A stretch of DNA of 64,000 nt from Alphaproteobacteria bacterium (GCA_017983635.1 JAGOBA010000002.1:62001-126000); one strand, 5' to 3'. Positions 45,119-58,034 are shown, counted from the first letter of the stretch. Made by a program: numbers and translations. Notes: generated by a model not told the origin, from the letters alone.

Positions 45119-46336
45119 ATGAGACGCGTCGTCGTCACAGGCCTTGGGATCGTTTGCTCGATCGGTAACAACGCACAAGAAGTCACCGCCTCGCTCTATG
45201 ATGCGAAGTCCGGCATCGTCAAAGCCGACGATCAGGAGCGCATGGGCTTCCGCAGCCAAGTGCACGGTAGCTTGAAGATCGACCTCGACAGTATCGTCGA
45301 TCGCAGGGCCAAGCGCTTCATGGGCGACGGCGCCGCCTATGCTTGGATTGCGATGAACCAAGCGATTGCGGATGCCGGCCTCGAACCCAAAGACATCTCG
45401 AACGAACGTACGGGCCTCATCGTTGGCTCCGGCGGCCCCTCGACGAAAGCGATCGTTGCCGCAGCCGATATTACGCGCGAAACGAAAAGCCCGAAGAAGA
45501 TCGGCCCCTTTGCCGTGCCGAAAGGAATGTCGTCCACGCTGTCGGCCAACCTCTCGACCTGGTTCAAGACCAAGGGCGTGAATTACTCGATCTCCTCGGC
45601 CTGCTCCACCTCGGCGAACTGCATCGGCAATGCCTACGAAATGATCCAGTGGGGCAAGCAGGACGTGATGTTCGCCGGTGGCGGTGAAGAGCTCGACTGG
45701 ACGCTTTCCTGTCTCTTCGACGCCATGGGCGCGATGTCATCCAAGTACAACGCGACCCCAGAAAAGGCGAGCCGCGCCTACGACAAGAACCGCGACGGAT
45801 TCGTGATCTCGGGCGGCGGCGGCATCTTGATCCTCGAAGAGCTCGAACACGCCAAAGCCCGCGGCGCAAAAATCTACTGCGAAATCACCGGCTACGGCGC
45901 GACTGCCGACGGCGCCGACATGGTGGCCCCGTCGGGCGAAGGCGCCGTGCGCTGCATGCGAATGGCGATCGAAGCCGCCAAGGCGCCGATCGACTACATC
46001 AACCCGCACGCCACCTCGACCCCCGTCGGCGACATACCGGAGATCAAGGCGATCACCGAGGTCTTCGGCAAGAACATGCCCCCGATCAGCGCCACAAAGT
46101 CGCTCACCGGCCACAGCCAAGGCGCCGCTGGCGTGCACGAAGCGATCTATTCGATCCTGATGATGCAGAACCGCTTCATCTGCGAAAGCGCGAACATCGA
46201 GGAACTCGACCCCGAAGTCGCCGCCGCGAACATCGTCAGGAAGCGCATCGACAATGCCAAGCTCGACACGATCCTCTCGAACTCCTTCGGCTTCGGCGGC
46301 ACGAACGCCTGCCTCGTCTTCCAACGCTACAATTAG
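45119..46336 (+). CDS. fabB: 3-oxoacyl-ACP synthase I
   Basis: Condensing enzyme that elongates unsaturated acyl-ACP after FabA. The 405 residues hold the catalytic Cys ([18 protein letters not shown]) and the two His in [11 protein letters not shown] and TGHSQGAAG. The ATG at 45119 has AAGGA seven nt upstream; ATG 45104 in the same frame would add five residues. It lies 47 nt after fabA. Confidence 0.96.
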   Translation: MRRVVVTGLGIVCSIGNNAQEVTASLYDAKSGIVKADDQERMGFRSQVHGSLKIDLDSIVDRRAKRFMGDGAAYAWIAMNQAIADAGLEPKDISNERTGLIVGSGGPSTKAIVAAADITRETKSPKKIGPFAVPKGMSSTLSANLSTWFKTKGVNYSISSACSTSANCIGNAYEMIQWGKQDVMFAGGGEELDWTLSCLFDAMGAMSSKYNATPEKASRAYDKNRDGFVISGGGGILILEELEHAKARGAKIYCEITGYGATADGADMVAPSGEGAVRCMRMAIEAAKAPIDYINPHATSTPVGDIPEIKAITEVFGKNMPPISATKSLTGHSQGAAGVHEAIYSILMMQNRFICESANIEELDPEVAAANIVRKRIDNAKLDTILSNSFGFGGTNACLVFQRYN

Positions 46337-46339
46337 CTC

Positions 46340-47161
46340 ATGACCACGAAACTCATGGCCGGCAAGCGCGGCCTCATCATGGGGGTGGCAAACGACCACT
46401 CGATCGCTTGGGGTATCGCCAAGAGCCTGCACGAACACGGCGCCGAAATGGCGTTTACGTACCAGGGTGAGGCCTTCGGCAAGCGCGTGAAGCCGCTTGT
46501 CGAGACTGTCGGCGCGAAACTCGTGCTCCCAGCCGACGTCGAAGACGACCAGTCGCTTGAGCGCACGTTCGGCGAGATCGAGCGCACCTGGGGCGGGCTC
46601 GACTTCCTTGTCCACGCGATCGCCTATTCCGACAAGAACGAGCTCAAGGGTCGCTACGTCGACACGACGCGTGCAAACTTTCGCCGCTCGATGGAAATCA
46701 GCTGCTATTCGTTCACGGACGTCGCACGGCGCGCCAGCCACCTGATGAAGAACGGCGGCTCGATCATCACGCTCACCTACGCCGGCTCCACGCGCGTGAT
46801 GCCCAGCTACAACGTCATGGGCGTCGCCAAAGCCGCCCTTGAAGCCTCGGTGCGGTACCTCGCCGCCGACCTCGGCCGCGACGGCATCCGCGTCAACGCC
46901 CTGTCGCCCGGCCCCATGCGCACGCTGGCGGGCTCTGTGGTCGGCGATAGCCGCAACGTCTTCAAGTGGTACAAGAACTATTCGCCGCTGAAGAAGACGG
47001 TAGAGCTAGCCCACGTCGGCGGCGCCGCCCTCTACTTCCTGAGCGACCTTTCGGCCGGCGTCACCGGCGAAATCCACCACATCGACGCCGGCTTCAGCGT
47101 CATGGGCATGCCGTCCGCGCCCGACGTGAAGGCGCTGATGGGTGGCAACGAAAGCGAATAG
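46340..47161 (+). CDS. fabI: Enoyl-ACP reductase (NADH) FabI
   Basis: Last step of each elongation cycle, 273 residues. SDR-like fold with GLIMGVANDHSIAWGIAKSL as the cofactor loop, LVHAIAYSDKNELKGRY, and the Tyr/Lys pair in MPSYNVMGVAKAALEASVRYLA. The tail HIDAGFSVMGM is typical. It is 3 nt after fabB, completing the operon, and is a common triclosan-type target class. Confidence 0.96.
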   Translation: MTTKLMAGKRGLIMGVANDHSIAWGIAKSLHEHGAEMAFTYQGEAFGKRVKPLVETVGAKLVLPADVEDDQSLERTFGEIERTWGGLDFLVHAIAYSDKNELKGRYVDTTRANFRRSMEISCYSFTDVARRASHLMKNGGSIITLTYAGSTRVMPSYNVMGVAKAALEASVRYLAADLGRDGIRVNALSPGPMRTLAGSVVGDSRNVFKWYKNYSPLKKTVELAHVGGAALYFLSDLSAGVTGEIHHIDAGFSVMGMPSAPDVKALMGGNESE

Positions 47162-47172
47162 CCCAAAGAAAA

Positions 47173-47202
47173 AGCCGCGCGAGACAGACGCCCCGCGCGG
47201 CT
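47173..47202 (-). terminator. Terminator shared by convergent pnp and fabI
   Basis: Perfect 9-bp stem AGCCGCGCG-N12-CGCGCGGCT. On the minus strand it is followed by TTTTTCTTT, a good pnp terminator. On the plus strand no T run follows, so it would be weaker for fabI. Confidence 0.82.
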
Positions 47203-47224
47203 CAAATCCAACAAAGACGGGCGT

Positions 47225-49351
47225 CTAACCCTCAGCCGCCTTATCGCCATCGTCCGCGATTTCCTTGCCCGTCGTCTGATCGACGATGCGCATGGAGAGC
47301 CGGACCTTGCCGCGGTCGTCGAAGCCCAAGAGCTTCACGAACACCTTGTCGCCTTCCTTGACGACGTCGGTGGTCTTGGCGACCTTCTTGCGGGCGAGCT
47401 GCGAGATATGTACGAGCCCATCGCGCGCGCCGAAGAAGTTCACGAACGCGCCGAAGTCCATGGTCTTGACGACCTTGCCTTCATAGATCTCGCCGACTTC
47501 CGGCTCCGCCACGATCGACTTGATCCACTTGAGCGCGGCCCGGATGGACTCGCCATTCGCGGAGGCAACCTTCACGACGCCGTCGTCGGCGATGTCGATC
47601 TTCGCGCCCGTCTTCTCGACGATCTCGCGGATCACTTTGCCGCCCTGCCCGATCACTTCGCGGATCTTGTCGGTCGGAATGTTGATCACCTCGATGCGCG
47701 GCGCATGCTCGCCAAGTTCGGCGCGCGCCCCCGTCAAGGCCTTCGCCATCTCGCCCAAGATGTGCATTCGGCCGTCTTTCGCCTGCGTCAGCGCGACCCT
47801 CATGATCTCTTCGGTGATGCCTGCGATCTTGATGTCCATCTGCAGCGACGTTACGCCCGACGACGTACCCGCCACCTTGAAGTCCATATCGCCCAGGTGA
47901 TCTTCATCGCCCAGGATGTCCGACAGCACCGCGAAGCGGCTGCCTTCCTTGATCAGACCCATGGCGATACCCGCGCAAGCGCTCTTCAGCGGCACGCCCG
48001 CGTCCATCAGCGACAGCGACGAACCGCACACCGTCGCCATCGACGACGAGCCGTTCGATTCCGTGATCTCCGACACGATGCGAACCGTGTAGGGGAAGCT
48101 TTCCTTCGCCGGCATGATCGGGCGCATGGCGCGCCAGGCGAGCTTACCGTGGCCGATGTCGCGGCGCTTCGGCGCGCCGACACGGCCCGTCTCACCGACC
48201 GAGAACGGAGGGAAATTGTAGTGCAGCATGAAGTGCTGCTTGTACGTCCCTTCTAGTGAGTCGACGTACTGCTCGTCCTCACCGGTGCCCAGCGTGGTCA
48301 CGACCAAGGCCTGCGTTTCGCCGCGCGTAAACAGCGCCGAACCATGCGTGCGCGGCAGAACGCCGACTTCCGCCACGATCGGCCGCACGGTCTTCGTGTC
48401 ACGACCGTCGATGCGTTTGCCGGTGTCCAAGATATCGTTGCGAACGATCGCCGCTTCGAGCTCCTTGAAGAGACCGCCCACGACCAACGGATCGGCCTTA
48501 CCTTCGCCCGCGAACTCTTCGAGGACGCGCTTCTTCGCAACGCCGACCTTCTCGTAACGCACCTGCTTCTGCCGCTCGCGATAGGCAGCGCGCACGTCGG
48601 CTTCGGCCATGCTCTTGATCTTGGCGAGCAGCGCCGAATTGTCCGGCACCTCGTGATCGCGCGGATCCTTCGCGGCCCGCTTCGCCAGATTGATGATCGC
48701 CTGGATGACCGGCTGCATCGCGCGATGGCCGAACATCACGGCACCCAGCATCACGTCTTCCGGAAGTTCTTTCGCTTCCGATTCGACCATCATCACCGCG
48801 TCGTCCGTACCAGCGACGACGAGGTCCAGCGACGACTCCGGCATCTTGTCGATCGTCGTGTTCAGAACGTACTGGCCGTTGATGTAACCGACGCGCGCTG
48901 CGCCGATCGGGCCACGGAACGGCACGCCCGAAAGCGTCAGCGCCGCCGACACGGCGACCATCGCCAAGATGTCCGGGTCATTCTCGAGGTCGTGCGACAG
49001 AACCGTCGCGATGACCTGCGTTTCATTGCGATAACCTTCGACGAACAGAGGGCGGATCGGGCGATCGATCAAGCGTGAGATCAGCGTCTCACGTTCCGTC
49101 GGCCGGCCTTCGCGCTTGAAATAGCCGCCGGGAATGCGGCCCGCAGCGAACGTCTTTTCCTGATAATCGACCGTCAGCGGCAGAAAATCGATGCCGGGCC
49201 GGGGGCTCTTCGCGGAGACGACCGTCGCCATCACCGTGGTTTCGCCGAGCGTCGCGAGTACCGCGCCGTCCGCTTGGCGGGCGATTCGCCCGGTTTCGAG
49301 CGTAAGCTTTCGCCCGCCCCACTCGATGACCTCGCGTTGAATATCGAACAT
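47225..49351 (-). CDS. pnp: Polyribonucleotide nucleotidyltransferase (PNPase)
   Basis: Phosphorolytic 3'-5' exoribonuclease of the RNA degradosome. The 708 residues carry two RNase PH cores (first with [31 protein letters not shown], second with [14 protein letters not shown] and [19 protein letters not shown]), the KH domain ([16 protein letters not shown]) and the S1 domain ([22 protein letters not shown]). Full length. It follows rpsO on the minus strand, the near-universal order. Confidence 0.98.
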   Translation of the reverse strand: MFDIQREVIEWGGRKLTLETGRIARQADGAVLATLGETTVMATVVSAKSPRPGIDFLPLTVDYQEKTFAAGRIPGGYFKREGRPTERETLISRLIDRPIRPLFVEGYRNETQVIATVLSHDLENDPDILAMVAVSAALTLSGVPFRGPIGAARVGYINGQYVLNTTIDKMPESSLDLVVAGTDDAVMMVESEAKELPEDVMLGAVMFGHRAMQPVIQAIINLAKRAAKDPRDHEVPDNSALLAKIKSMAEADVRAAYRERQKQVRYEKVGVAKKRVLEEFAGEGKADPLVVGGLFKELEAAIVRNDILDTGKRIDGRDTKTVRPIVAEVGVLPRTHGSALFTRGETQALVVTTLGTGEDEQYVDSLEGTYKQHFMLHYNFPPFSVGETGRVGAPKRRDIGHGKLAWRAMRPIMPAKESFPYTVRIVSEITESNGSSSMATVCGSSLSLMDAGVPLKSACAGIAMGLIKEGSRFAVLSDILGDEDHLGDMDFKVAGTSSGVTSLQMDIKIAGITEEIMRVALTQAKDGRMHILGEMAKALTGARAELGEHAPRIEVINIPTDKIREVIGQGGKVIREIVEKTGAKIDIADDGVVKVASANGESIRAALKWIKSIVAEPEVGEIYEGKVVKTMDFGAFVNFFGARDGLVHISQLARKKVAKTTDVVKEGDKVFVKLLGFDDRGKVRLSMRIVDQTTGKEIADDGDKAAEG

Positions 49352-49517
49352 GTATGTCAGTCCTTAACGTTTGCCCCCGCCGGATTGCGGAAGGCCATTC
49401 GCTGCGTCTTGCAGGAAAACTTGTTGCTGTTTGCACGAACGCCCGCGACCGCGCGCCGGCTTAGCGCGCGTTCCCGCAGGTACTGCCGTGCGATGGGTGA
49501 GGCTGAGCCTCATGCCG

Positions 49518-49787
49518 TTAACGGCGCAGGCCCAGCTTGCTGATGATCGCGTCGTAGCGCGCCTTGTCCTTGGCTTTGAGATAGTCGAGCAACCGGCGGC
49601 GCGTCGACACCATCTTGAGCAAGCCGCGGCGCGAGTGATTGTCTTTCACGTGCGCTTTGAAATGCTCGGTCAAGGTCGTGATGCGCTCCGAGAGCACGGC
49701 GATCTGCACTTCCGGCGAGCCGGTGTCTCCGGGCTTCGTGGCGTTTTGCTTGACGATCTCGGACTTACGTTCTGCTGTTAGCGACAT
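49518..49787 (-). CDS. rpsO: 30S ribosomal protein S15
   Basis: An 89-residue protein with the S15 core: [57 protein letters not shown]. It binds the central 16S rRNA domain. It lies 11 nt after truB and about 165 nt before pnp; a perfect palindrome GCCGTTAACGGC (49514-49525) covers its stop codon. Confidence 0.98.
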   Translation of the reverse strand: MSLTAERKSEIVKQNATKPGDTGSPEVQIAVLSERITTLTEHFKAHVKDNHSRRGLLKMVSTRRRLLDYLKAKDKARYDAIISKLGLRR

Positions 49788-49798
49788 CGGGGTATCCT

Positions 49799-50743
49799 CT
49801 AAGGTGAAAAGTTGAACACCCGCGAAGGCCTCAACTCGCCCCGTTCGAAGGTAGCGATCGCAACCGGATCGCCGCCACGACTGCGGCAGTAAACGGGGAC
49901 GCCCATGGGAGCATCGCCGTCTGCAACAGCCTCTGCACGGAGAGAGACTCGGCCTCGCGCGAGAATCGCCTGTCCCAACCTGAGGCTGGAGGCTTCCTGA
50001 TCCGTCACGGCCAGCCCCGGGATGTCGTCCAGGGCGGTCGCAAGCGGCATGAGCAAGCGCTTGGCGGCGCCGTCTTTAGCAGATTCTTCCAGCATTTCCA
50101 GCGAAATCGCGGCGCTCAGCGCAAACGGCCCGACCGCAAGACGGGTGAGCGCTCGGACATGCCCCAAACAGCCCAAAACCCGGCCCAGATCGCGCGCGAA
50201 GGCCCGGACATAGGTCCCTTTGCCGCACACCATCTCAAAGACCGCGTGGTCGGCGTCTGGGGTCTCCGTCAACTCAAGCCGATGAATATGGGCAAGCCGC
50301 GGCGTCAGCACGACCTCTTCCCCATCGCGCGCCAGATCGTAGGCTCGCTCGCCATCGACCTTAACGGCGGAGAACGCCGGCGGCGTCTGCATGATCTCAC
50401 CCACGAAGGTTGGCAGCGCCCGCAGAATGCTCTCAACGGTCGGCCGCGCATCCGATGATTTCGCGACGGGCCCTTCTGCGTCGTCAGTTGTGGTCTCCGC
50501 CCCCCAACGCACCGTGAAGCGATAGGTCTTTCGTGCCTCGACCAGATAGGGAACCGTCTTCGTCGCCTCGCCGAACGCGAGGGGCAACACGCCACTCGCC
50601 AGCGGATCGAGCGTCCCGGCATGCCCCGCCTTCTTTGCGTTCAAGATACGGCGCGCGATCGCGAGCGCCTTCGTCGACGTCAAGCCCAGGGGCTTATCGA
50701 GGACGAGCCACCCATGCACGGCATCGCCCTTACTCCTCGCCAT
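49799..50743 (-). CDS. truB: tRNA pseudouridine(55) synthase TruB
   Basis: Modifies U55 in the T loop of tRNAs. The 314 residues have the catalytic Asp in [36 protein letters not shown], and the C-terminal PUA-like extension. The ATG at 50743 overlaps the end of rbfA; a GTG at 50752 would add three residues. Part of the infB-rbfA-truB-rpsO-pnp series, here separated from infB by four kilobases. Confidence 0.96.
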   Translation of the reverse strand: MARSKGDAVHGWLVLDKPLGLTSTKALAIARRILNAKKAGHAGTLDPLASGVLPLAFGEATKTVPYLVEARKTYRFTVRWGAETTTDDAEGPVAKSSDARPTVESILRALPTFVGEIMQTPPAFSAVKVDGERAYDLARDGEEVVLTPRLAHIHRLELTETPDADHAVFEMVCGKGTYVRAFARDLGRVLGCLGHVRALTRLAVGPFALSAAISLEMLEESAKDGAAKRLLMPLATALDDIPGLAVTDQEASSLRLGQAILARGRVSLRAEAVADGDAPMGVPVYCRSRGGDPVAIATFERGELRPSRVFNFSP

Positions 50744-51146
50744 CGCCCTCACGCGCTTTCAGGTCGCGCGCGACCTTTTCCGACCGGAGCAGCTCTTCGA
50801 TGTGATGTGCCTCGTCGAACGATTTGTCCTCGACGAAGTTCAGCGTCGGCGCATAGCGCAACTGCAGCGCATGCCCGACCTGCGAACGCAGATAAGGCGC
50901 CGACCTGTTCAGGCCCTTCAGCACCTCGCCGACATTCGCCCCCGCGAGCGGCATCGCAAACACAGTCGCATTCTTTAAGTCCGGACTGATCCGAACCTCC
51001 GAAACCGTAACCGAGATCCCCGCCACTAGCGGATCGCGCAACTCGCCGCGCATCAACAGCCCCGCCAACACGTGGCGAATCTCCTCCGCCACGCGCAGCT
51101 GCCGCTGGCTCGGACCCTTCTCGGAATGTGGTGCGCGTCTGCTCAT
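50730..51146 (-). CDS. rbfA: Ribosome-binding factor A
   Basis: Small-subunit maturation factor with a KH-like fold, 138 residues. Signature segments are RQLRVAEEIRHVLAGLL, ISPDLKNATVFAMPL, LNRSAPYLRSQVGHALQLRYAPTLNFVEDKSFDEAHHIEELL. The start at 51146 gives the normal length; upstream frame extension is unrelated. Its end overlaps the truB start by 14 nt. The usual neighbour infB lies further on, beyond a sulfotransferase and two citrate-synthase-like genes. Confidence 0.96.
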   Translation of the reverse strand: MSRRAPHSEKGPSQRQLRVAEEIRHVLAGLLMRGELRDPLVAGISVTVSEVRISPDLKNATVFAMPLAGANVGEVLKGLNRSAPYLRSQVGHALQLRYAPTLNFVEDKSFDEAHHIEELLRSEKVARDLKAREGDGEE

Positions 51147-51159
51147 GAGATGCGGGCTT

Positions 51160-52803
51160 CTAAAGGCCTTTACCCGCCGATCCAAGCCCTTCACTGGCTT
51201 CGTAGCCAAACGCCGCAACCCAAGGCTCCAGCACCGGCAGTATCGGCTCCATGAATCGCCGGTAATTCCGCCACTTCCCCTGTGCCGATGTATAGAGCGG
51301 CTGTACGACCTGCGTGGCGCTTGGCGTCCCGATCGCCCGCCGCTTCGCAGTCTCGGCATAGTTGCGAACGGCGTCGTCCCAGCCAAGCTCAAGAAAGTCG
51401 AGCACGCCGCGGACGGCGTTGTCGAAGTCCGCAATCACGGCCTCGTATCTGACCTCATGCACGCAAAGCGGGAACGCCGACCGGCAAGCGCCGACCAATC
51501 CCATAACAGCGTCATAGTACGCCGCCGCGGTATCAAGACGGAGCAATTGGTACATCGCCGCATTCATACCGAACCGTTGCTGATAGCAGCTGAGCACTGC
51601 ATCGCGCGGGTCGCGCAAGGCGAGCACGATCTTCGCCGACGGAAAAAACCGGTAGATCAACGGCAGCAACACGGCATTCAGCGGCAGCTTGTCGACGAAC
51701 ACCCGCTTGCGAACGGAACCCGAGAGCCCGGCTTCCACCCGCTGCCAATAGAGCCCGCGAAAGCGGTCTAACTCCGGGTCCGGTAGTTGGGCAAGGAGCG
51801 AGATGTCTTGGTGTTCACCAAGAAAAGCGGTCGCGACGTCGATCAGCGTGTCGCGCTCCTCAAGGGTAGTGATTTCAGGATGGGACGCCAGTATCTGGTC
51901 CAGCAATGTCGTCCCCGATCGCGGGAAGCCGATGAGAAAGACGGGGACCTCTTGTGCCGTAGGCGCCGCGCGCCACGTGGCGAGCTGAACGCCATCGACA
52001 AAGCGACGCACGAGCGCAACCGTTTGCGGTGTCAGGTATCCGCTGGGAAATGCCGCCGCGTGCTGCTCGTGCTGTGCACGGTTCGCCCGTGAGAACGCTT
52101 CAAAGGCCTCGTCGAAGCGGCCTAGCTTGTCATACGCTTCGCCAAGATAGCCTTCAGCGACGACACGATTCGTGACCGACACCGAAGGCTCGCGCACCAA
52201 CGGCTCGAGTTCGGCTGATGCGGCAGCCGCCTCGCCGCGTCGCAACTTCACCTTCGCGCTCGTCAGTCGTGCCGACACGATCCCGGGCACGAGGCTCAGC
52301 GCGCGCGAAGCTAACCGCGCTGCGTCGTCGAGCCGATGCTCTTCCTCTGCGATCCGCGCCAGCCCCGCGACGGGATCGGCGTAGGCGGGTTGGGCCAACA
52401 CCGCGCGTTCGTAGGCCCGCCGAGCCCCTTCACGGTCGCCAAGGTCGAGCAACACATTTCCCAAATTGTTGTGCGCGATCGCAAACCGCTTATCGACCCT
52501 GAGCGCCTCTTCAAGCGCCAGACGTGCTTCGCTCAACCGCCCGACCGACCGATACGCAGACCCCAGATTGGTCAAGACGTGTATGTGTGCCGGCATAAGT
52601 TGCCGCGCCCGCTCGTAGAACGGAATGGCGCCGCGGGGGTCGCCATTCTCAGCGTACACGACACCAAGCAACATCAGCGCATTGGCCTCATCGCCGAAGC
52701 GCGCGATCACTTGGTTACAGATGTCGATTACTTCGCCGAACGCGCGCCGTTGCATGGCCGCCGACGCGCGTTGCAGCATCTGCGCGAGAAGGGTCTGGTT
52801 CAT
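51160..52803 (-). CDS. TPR-repeat sulfotransferase
   Basis: A 547-residue fusion. The N-terminal half (about 1-240) is a TPR array with repeats such as LLGVVYAENGDPRGAIPFYERA and NNLGNVLLDLGDREGARRAYERA. The C-terminal half is a sulfotransferase: PAPS-binding loop FLIGFPRSGTTLLDQIL at about 290, VFVDKLPLN, and the second motif LALRDPRDAVLSCYQQRFG. Such proteins are common in alphaproteobacteria and may sulfate peptides, polysaccharides or small molecules; the substrate is unknown. It sits between rbfA and the citrate-synthase pair, interrupting the infB-rbfA link. Confidence 0.88.
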   Translation of the reverse strand: MNQTLLAQMLQRASAAMQRRAFGEVIDICNQVIARFGDEANALMLLGVVYAENGDPRGAIPFYERARQLMPAHIHVLTNLGSAYRSVGRLSEARLALEEALRVDKRFAIAHNNLGNVLLDLGDREGARRAYERAVLAQPAYADPVAGLARIAEEEHRLDDAARLASRALSLVPGIVSARLTSAKVKLRRGEAAAASAELEPLVREPSVSVTNRVVAEGYLGEAYDKLGRFDEAFEAFSRANRAQHEQHAAAFPSGYLTPQTVALVRRFVDGVQLATWRAAPTAQEVPVFLIGFPRSGTTLLDQILASHPEITTLEERDTLIDVATAFLGEHQDISLLAQLPDPELDRFRGLYWQRVEAGLSGSVRKRVFVDKLPLNAVLLPLIYRFFPSAKIVLALRDPRDAVLSCYQQRFGMNAAMYQLLRLDTAAAYYDAVMGLVGACRSAFPLCVHEVRYEAVIADFDNAVRGVLDFLELGWDDAVRNYAETAKRRAIGTPSATQVVQPLYTSAQGKWRNYRRFMEPILPVLEPWVAAFGYEASEGLGSAGKGL

Positions 52804-52839
52804 CGCCGCAAACTGCTTGAAGGTCAGCCCGGAGGCAAG

Positions 52840-54057
52840 TTACCCCGCCACGAACTCCGCCCGGGGCCGGATCAAAGTACCGCTCGAACGCTGTTCGAAC
52901 ACATGCGCTAACCATCCGACTGACCGCCCGATCGCAAAAAGCGCCAACGCTGCACCCGGCGGCAATTCGAAACTTCGCTCAAGCGCGACCAGGGCAAAGT
53001 CGACGTTCGGCTCGACTCCACCCATCGCCCGCCCCGCCGCGAGCGTCGCCGCCGCCACCGGATCGAGCTTGATCTGCTCTAAGATCTCTGCCGCCCGCGG
53101 ATCGCCCTCTCGATAGAGGAAATGCCCGAACCCCGGCAGCAATTCGCCATGCTGAAGTCGCGTCGCCACCGCCTCGCTCGCGTCGGCCGGCGAAGCGATC
53201 CCGCTCAAGAACGTGCGCGTCCGCTCCGTCGCGGCCCCGTGGAGAGGTCCGCTCAATGCCGCGATCCCCGCCAGAACGCAATGCGTATGCCGCGCGCCGG
53301 TTGACGCCACCACGCGCACGGCAAATGTCGACGCATTCAATTCATGATCCGCGAGCAAAACCAGCGCTCGCCGGATCGCTTCGGCGGCCTTGGGCTTACG
53401 CCATGCCTGCGCCACCGACCGATGGATCGGACTCACGACCGAAGTACTAACGGAGCCGACCGCCGCAGTGATCGCCAACACCAACCGCGCCGCCGCACCA
53501 AAGGCATGCGCCCCCGCCCTTCCGGAACTTGGCGCCTCGTACGCGGTTAAGAGCGGCAGCAACGCACTGGCGCGATCGGTCGCCCGCGGCGGCGCATAGC
53601 GCGTCGCGATCTCCGTCCACCCGGGAATCGCCGCCGGATCGAAAAATATGCCGGCAAACGGGTCGGCGTCACCCGTCTCCCACAACAACCGCGCTGTCTC
53701 CTCCAGAGTCGCCTTGCGGGAAAACGCGATCGCATCCTCCGAACGATAGAGCAGCCTATCGTCCTCGAAATGCGTGAGCCGCGTCTTTAGTACCGGCAAA
53801 CCGAAATCGAGCGCCGTCGCCGCCGCCGCCCGCGGCCGTCGCATCCGCGCCTTACGCGCGACCAACGCCTGCACGTCGGCCGCAACGTACAAGCTCGCTT
53901 TCGCGATCGTCGGATGCACCGTCGAGCGCACCAAGCCCCGGCTGACATAGGCGTAGAGTGTGTTGCGGCTGACGCCGAGCGCCTTGGTCGCAGCCGCCGC
54001 GTCGATCAAGGCGTCTGCGCGCTTTGGAATAGGCCGTTTGGCTGCGCTCTGGTTCAT
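52840..54057 (-). CDS. Citrate-synthase-fold protein with N-terminal DNA-binding domain
   Basis: A 405-residue protein. Residues about 12-70 form a MerR/excisionase-like helix-turn-helix (DAAAATKALGVSRNTLYAYVSRGLVRSTVHP, then ASLYVAADVQALVARKAR). The rest is a citrate-synthase fold: RSEDAIAFSRKATLEETARLLWE, DHELNASTFAVRVVAST, GPLHGAA, GFGHFLYREGDPRA and the NVDFAL aspartate. The second His motif is GFGHFLYR rather than GFGHRVYR. It is divergent from a plain citrate synthase with 80 nt between starts. It may be an active enzyme with a DNA-binding head, or a metabolite-responsive regulator. Confidence 0.83.
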   Translation of the reverse strand: MNQSAAKRPIPKRADALIDAAAATKALGVSRNTLYAYVSRGLVRSTVHPTIAKASLYVAADVQALVARKARMRRPRAAAATALDFGLPVLKTRLTHFEDDRLLYRSEDAIAFSRKATLEETARLLWETGDADPFAGIFFDPAAIPGWTEIATRYAPPRATDRASALLPLLTAYEAPSSGRAGAHAFGAAARLVLAITAAVGSVSTSVVSPIHRSVAQAWRKPKAAEAIRRALVLLADHELNASTFAVRVVASTGARHTHCVLAGIAALSGPLHGAATERTRTFLSGIASPADASEAVATRLQHGELLPGFGHFLYREGDPRAAEILEQIKLDPVAAATLAAGRAMGGVEPNVDFALVALERSFELPPGAALALFAIGRSVGWLAHVFEQRSSGTLIRPRAEFVAG

Positions 54058-54082
54058 ATTGATATATTGATTCAAGATTGAC
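54058..54082. promoter_or_regulatory. Possible operator: three ATTGAY repeats between divergent citrate-synthase genes
   Basis: ATTGAT (54058-54063), ATTGAT (54066-54071) and ATTGAC (54077-54082) lie in the same orientation in the 80-nt AT-rich gap between the two genes. A GATTC (GANTC, CcrM-type methylation site) is at 54069-54073. This is a plausible binding site for the DNA-binding domain of the gene at 52840, but no binding data can be read from sequence. Confidence 0.4.
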
Positions 54083-54137
54083 GATATGAGCGCCAGCATC
54101 CACCTTTCCAGACAGATTGCAAGTGAGGAGAAGTTAG

Positions 54138-55205
54138 ATGCGTCCGGGACTCGACAACGTCATCGCCGCCGAAACCGTCTTGAGCCATGTCGACGGGGAA
54201 GCCGGCCGCCTGATCATCCGCGGTCATGATCTTGAGGATTTGGCGGGCCACACCTCGTTCGAGGATGCAACGGCGCTTCTGTGGGACGGCTTCGCGCCGA
54301 CCGCAAATTTGAGGGAGGCGCTTGGCCGCGCGCGCGTTCGCGCCTTCGACCGCTTCAAACCGCTTGCCGACCAGACCGCGGCGTTAACCGCCGTCGAAGC
54401 GATGCGGCTGCTGCTCGCCTCTGTCGCCGATGCCGACCGCAACGATGAACCCGTCGATGTACTCGCCGCCTCGGGCGTCGCCGCAGCGATGGCCGCGCGC
54501 CTCACCGCCGGACACACGCTGCTCGCCCCCGATCTCAAGCTCTCGCACGCCGCCGACATCCTACGCATGCTGCGCGGTGCCGAAGGCGACAAGGATGAAG
54601 TGCAGGCCTTTGAAACCTACCTGGTCACCGTGATCGATCATGGCCTGAACGCCTCGACGTTCGCCGCCCGTGTCGTCGCATCGACCGCAGCCGGCCTGCT
54701 CTCAGCAACCGTCGGCGCACTATGCGCGCTCAAAGGCCCGCTGCACGGCGGCGCCCCTGGTCCCGTGCTCGATATGCTGGACGCGATCGCCACCCCAGCG
54801 AACGCCGATGCCTGGATCGCCGAAGCGTTGAAGCGCGGCGAGCGCCTGATGGGCTTCGGCCATCGCGTCTACCGCGTGCGCGACCCTCGCGCGAGCGTCC
54901 TGAAAGCAGCGGTCGCCAGGCTGAAAGGCCGCGCCAATCGCATCATGTTCGCTGAGGCTGTGGAAGCAGCCGCCTTGCGCGCCCTGAAAGATTTCAAAAG
55001 CGAACGCCGCCTCGACACGAATGTCGAGTTCTACACCGCGCTGCTGCTGGAGGCGCTCGCCATCCCCCGCGAAGCCTTCACCCCCGTCTTCGCCCTCGCC
55101 CGCACCGCCGGCTGGATCGCCCACATCCGCGAACAAGAACAAGGCGGCCGCCTCATCCGCCCGCAATCGCGCTACGTCGGACCCTGGCCGGTGAAGGCGG
55201 CTTAG
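54138..55205 (+). CDS. Citrate synthase/methylcitrate synthase-like protein
   Basis: A 355-residue citrate-synthase-fold enzyme, short form. The motifs GLNASTFAARVVAST, GPLHGGAPG (first His), GFGHRVYRVRDPRA (second His) and RTAGWIAHIREQEQGGRLIRPQSRYVGP are present. The catalytic Asp of the usual NVDF motif is Glu here (NVEFYTALLLEAL), which also occurs in some actinobacterial CitA-like proteins, so activity is not excluded. GAGGAG lies seven nt before ATG 54138. Whether it uses acetyl-CoA or propionyl-CoA cannot be told; no prp genes are near. Confidence 0.85.
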   Translation: MRPGLDNVIAAETVLSHVDGEAGRLIIRGHDLEDLAGHTSFEDATALLWDGFAPTANLREALGRARVRAFDRFKPLADQTAALTAVEAMRLLLASVADADRNDEPVDVLAASGVAAAMAARLTAGHTLLAPDLKLSHAADILRMLRGAEGDKDEVQAFETYLVTVIDHGLNASTFAARVVASTAAGLLSATVGALCALKGPLHGGAPGPVLDMLDAIATPANADAWIAEALKRGERLMGFGHRVYRVRDPRASVLKAAVARLKGRANRIMFAEAVEAAALRALKDFKSERRLDTNVEFYTALLLEALAIPREAFTPVFALARTAGWIAHIREQEQGGRLIRPQSRYVGPWPVKAA

Positions 55206-55220
55206 CCCCAAGAACGGAAA

Positions 55221-55240
55221 AAGGGCGCGAGCGCGCCCTT
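55221..55240. terminator. Bidirectional terminator, citrate synthase/infB
   Basis: Perfect 9-bp stem AAGGGCGCG-AG-CGCGCCCTT between two convergent stops. On the minus strand it is followed by TTTTT (end of infB), on the plus strand by CGTTCCATTTC. Confidence 0.82.
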
Positions 55241-55265
55241 CGTTCCATTTCTTCTGCGATACGAA

Positions 55266-58034
<2,769 letters not shown>

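Noticed and set aside
49514..49525. Palindrome GCCGTTAACGGC at the rpsO stop codon
   Set aside because: Too short and loop-less for a terminator; half of it is coding sequence, so no separate function is claimed.
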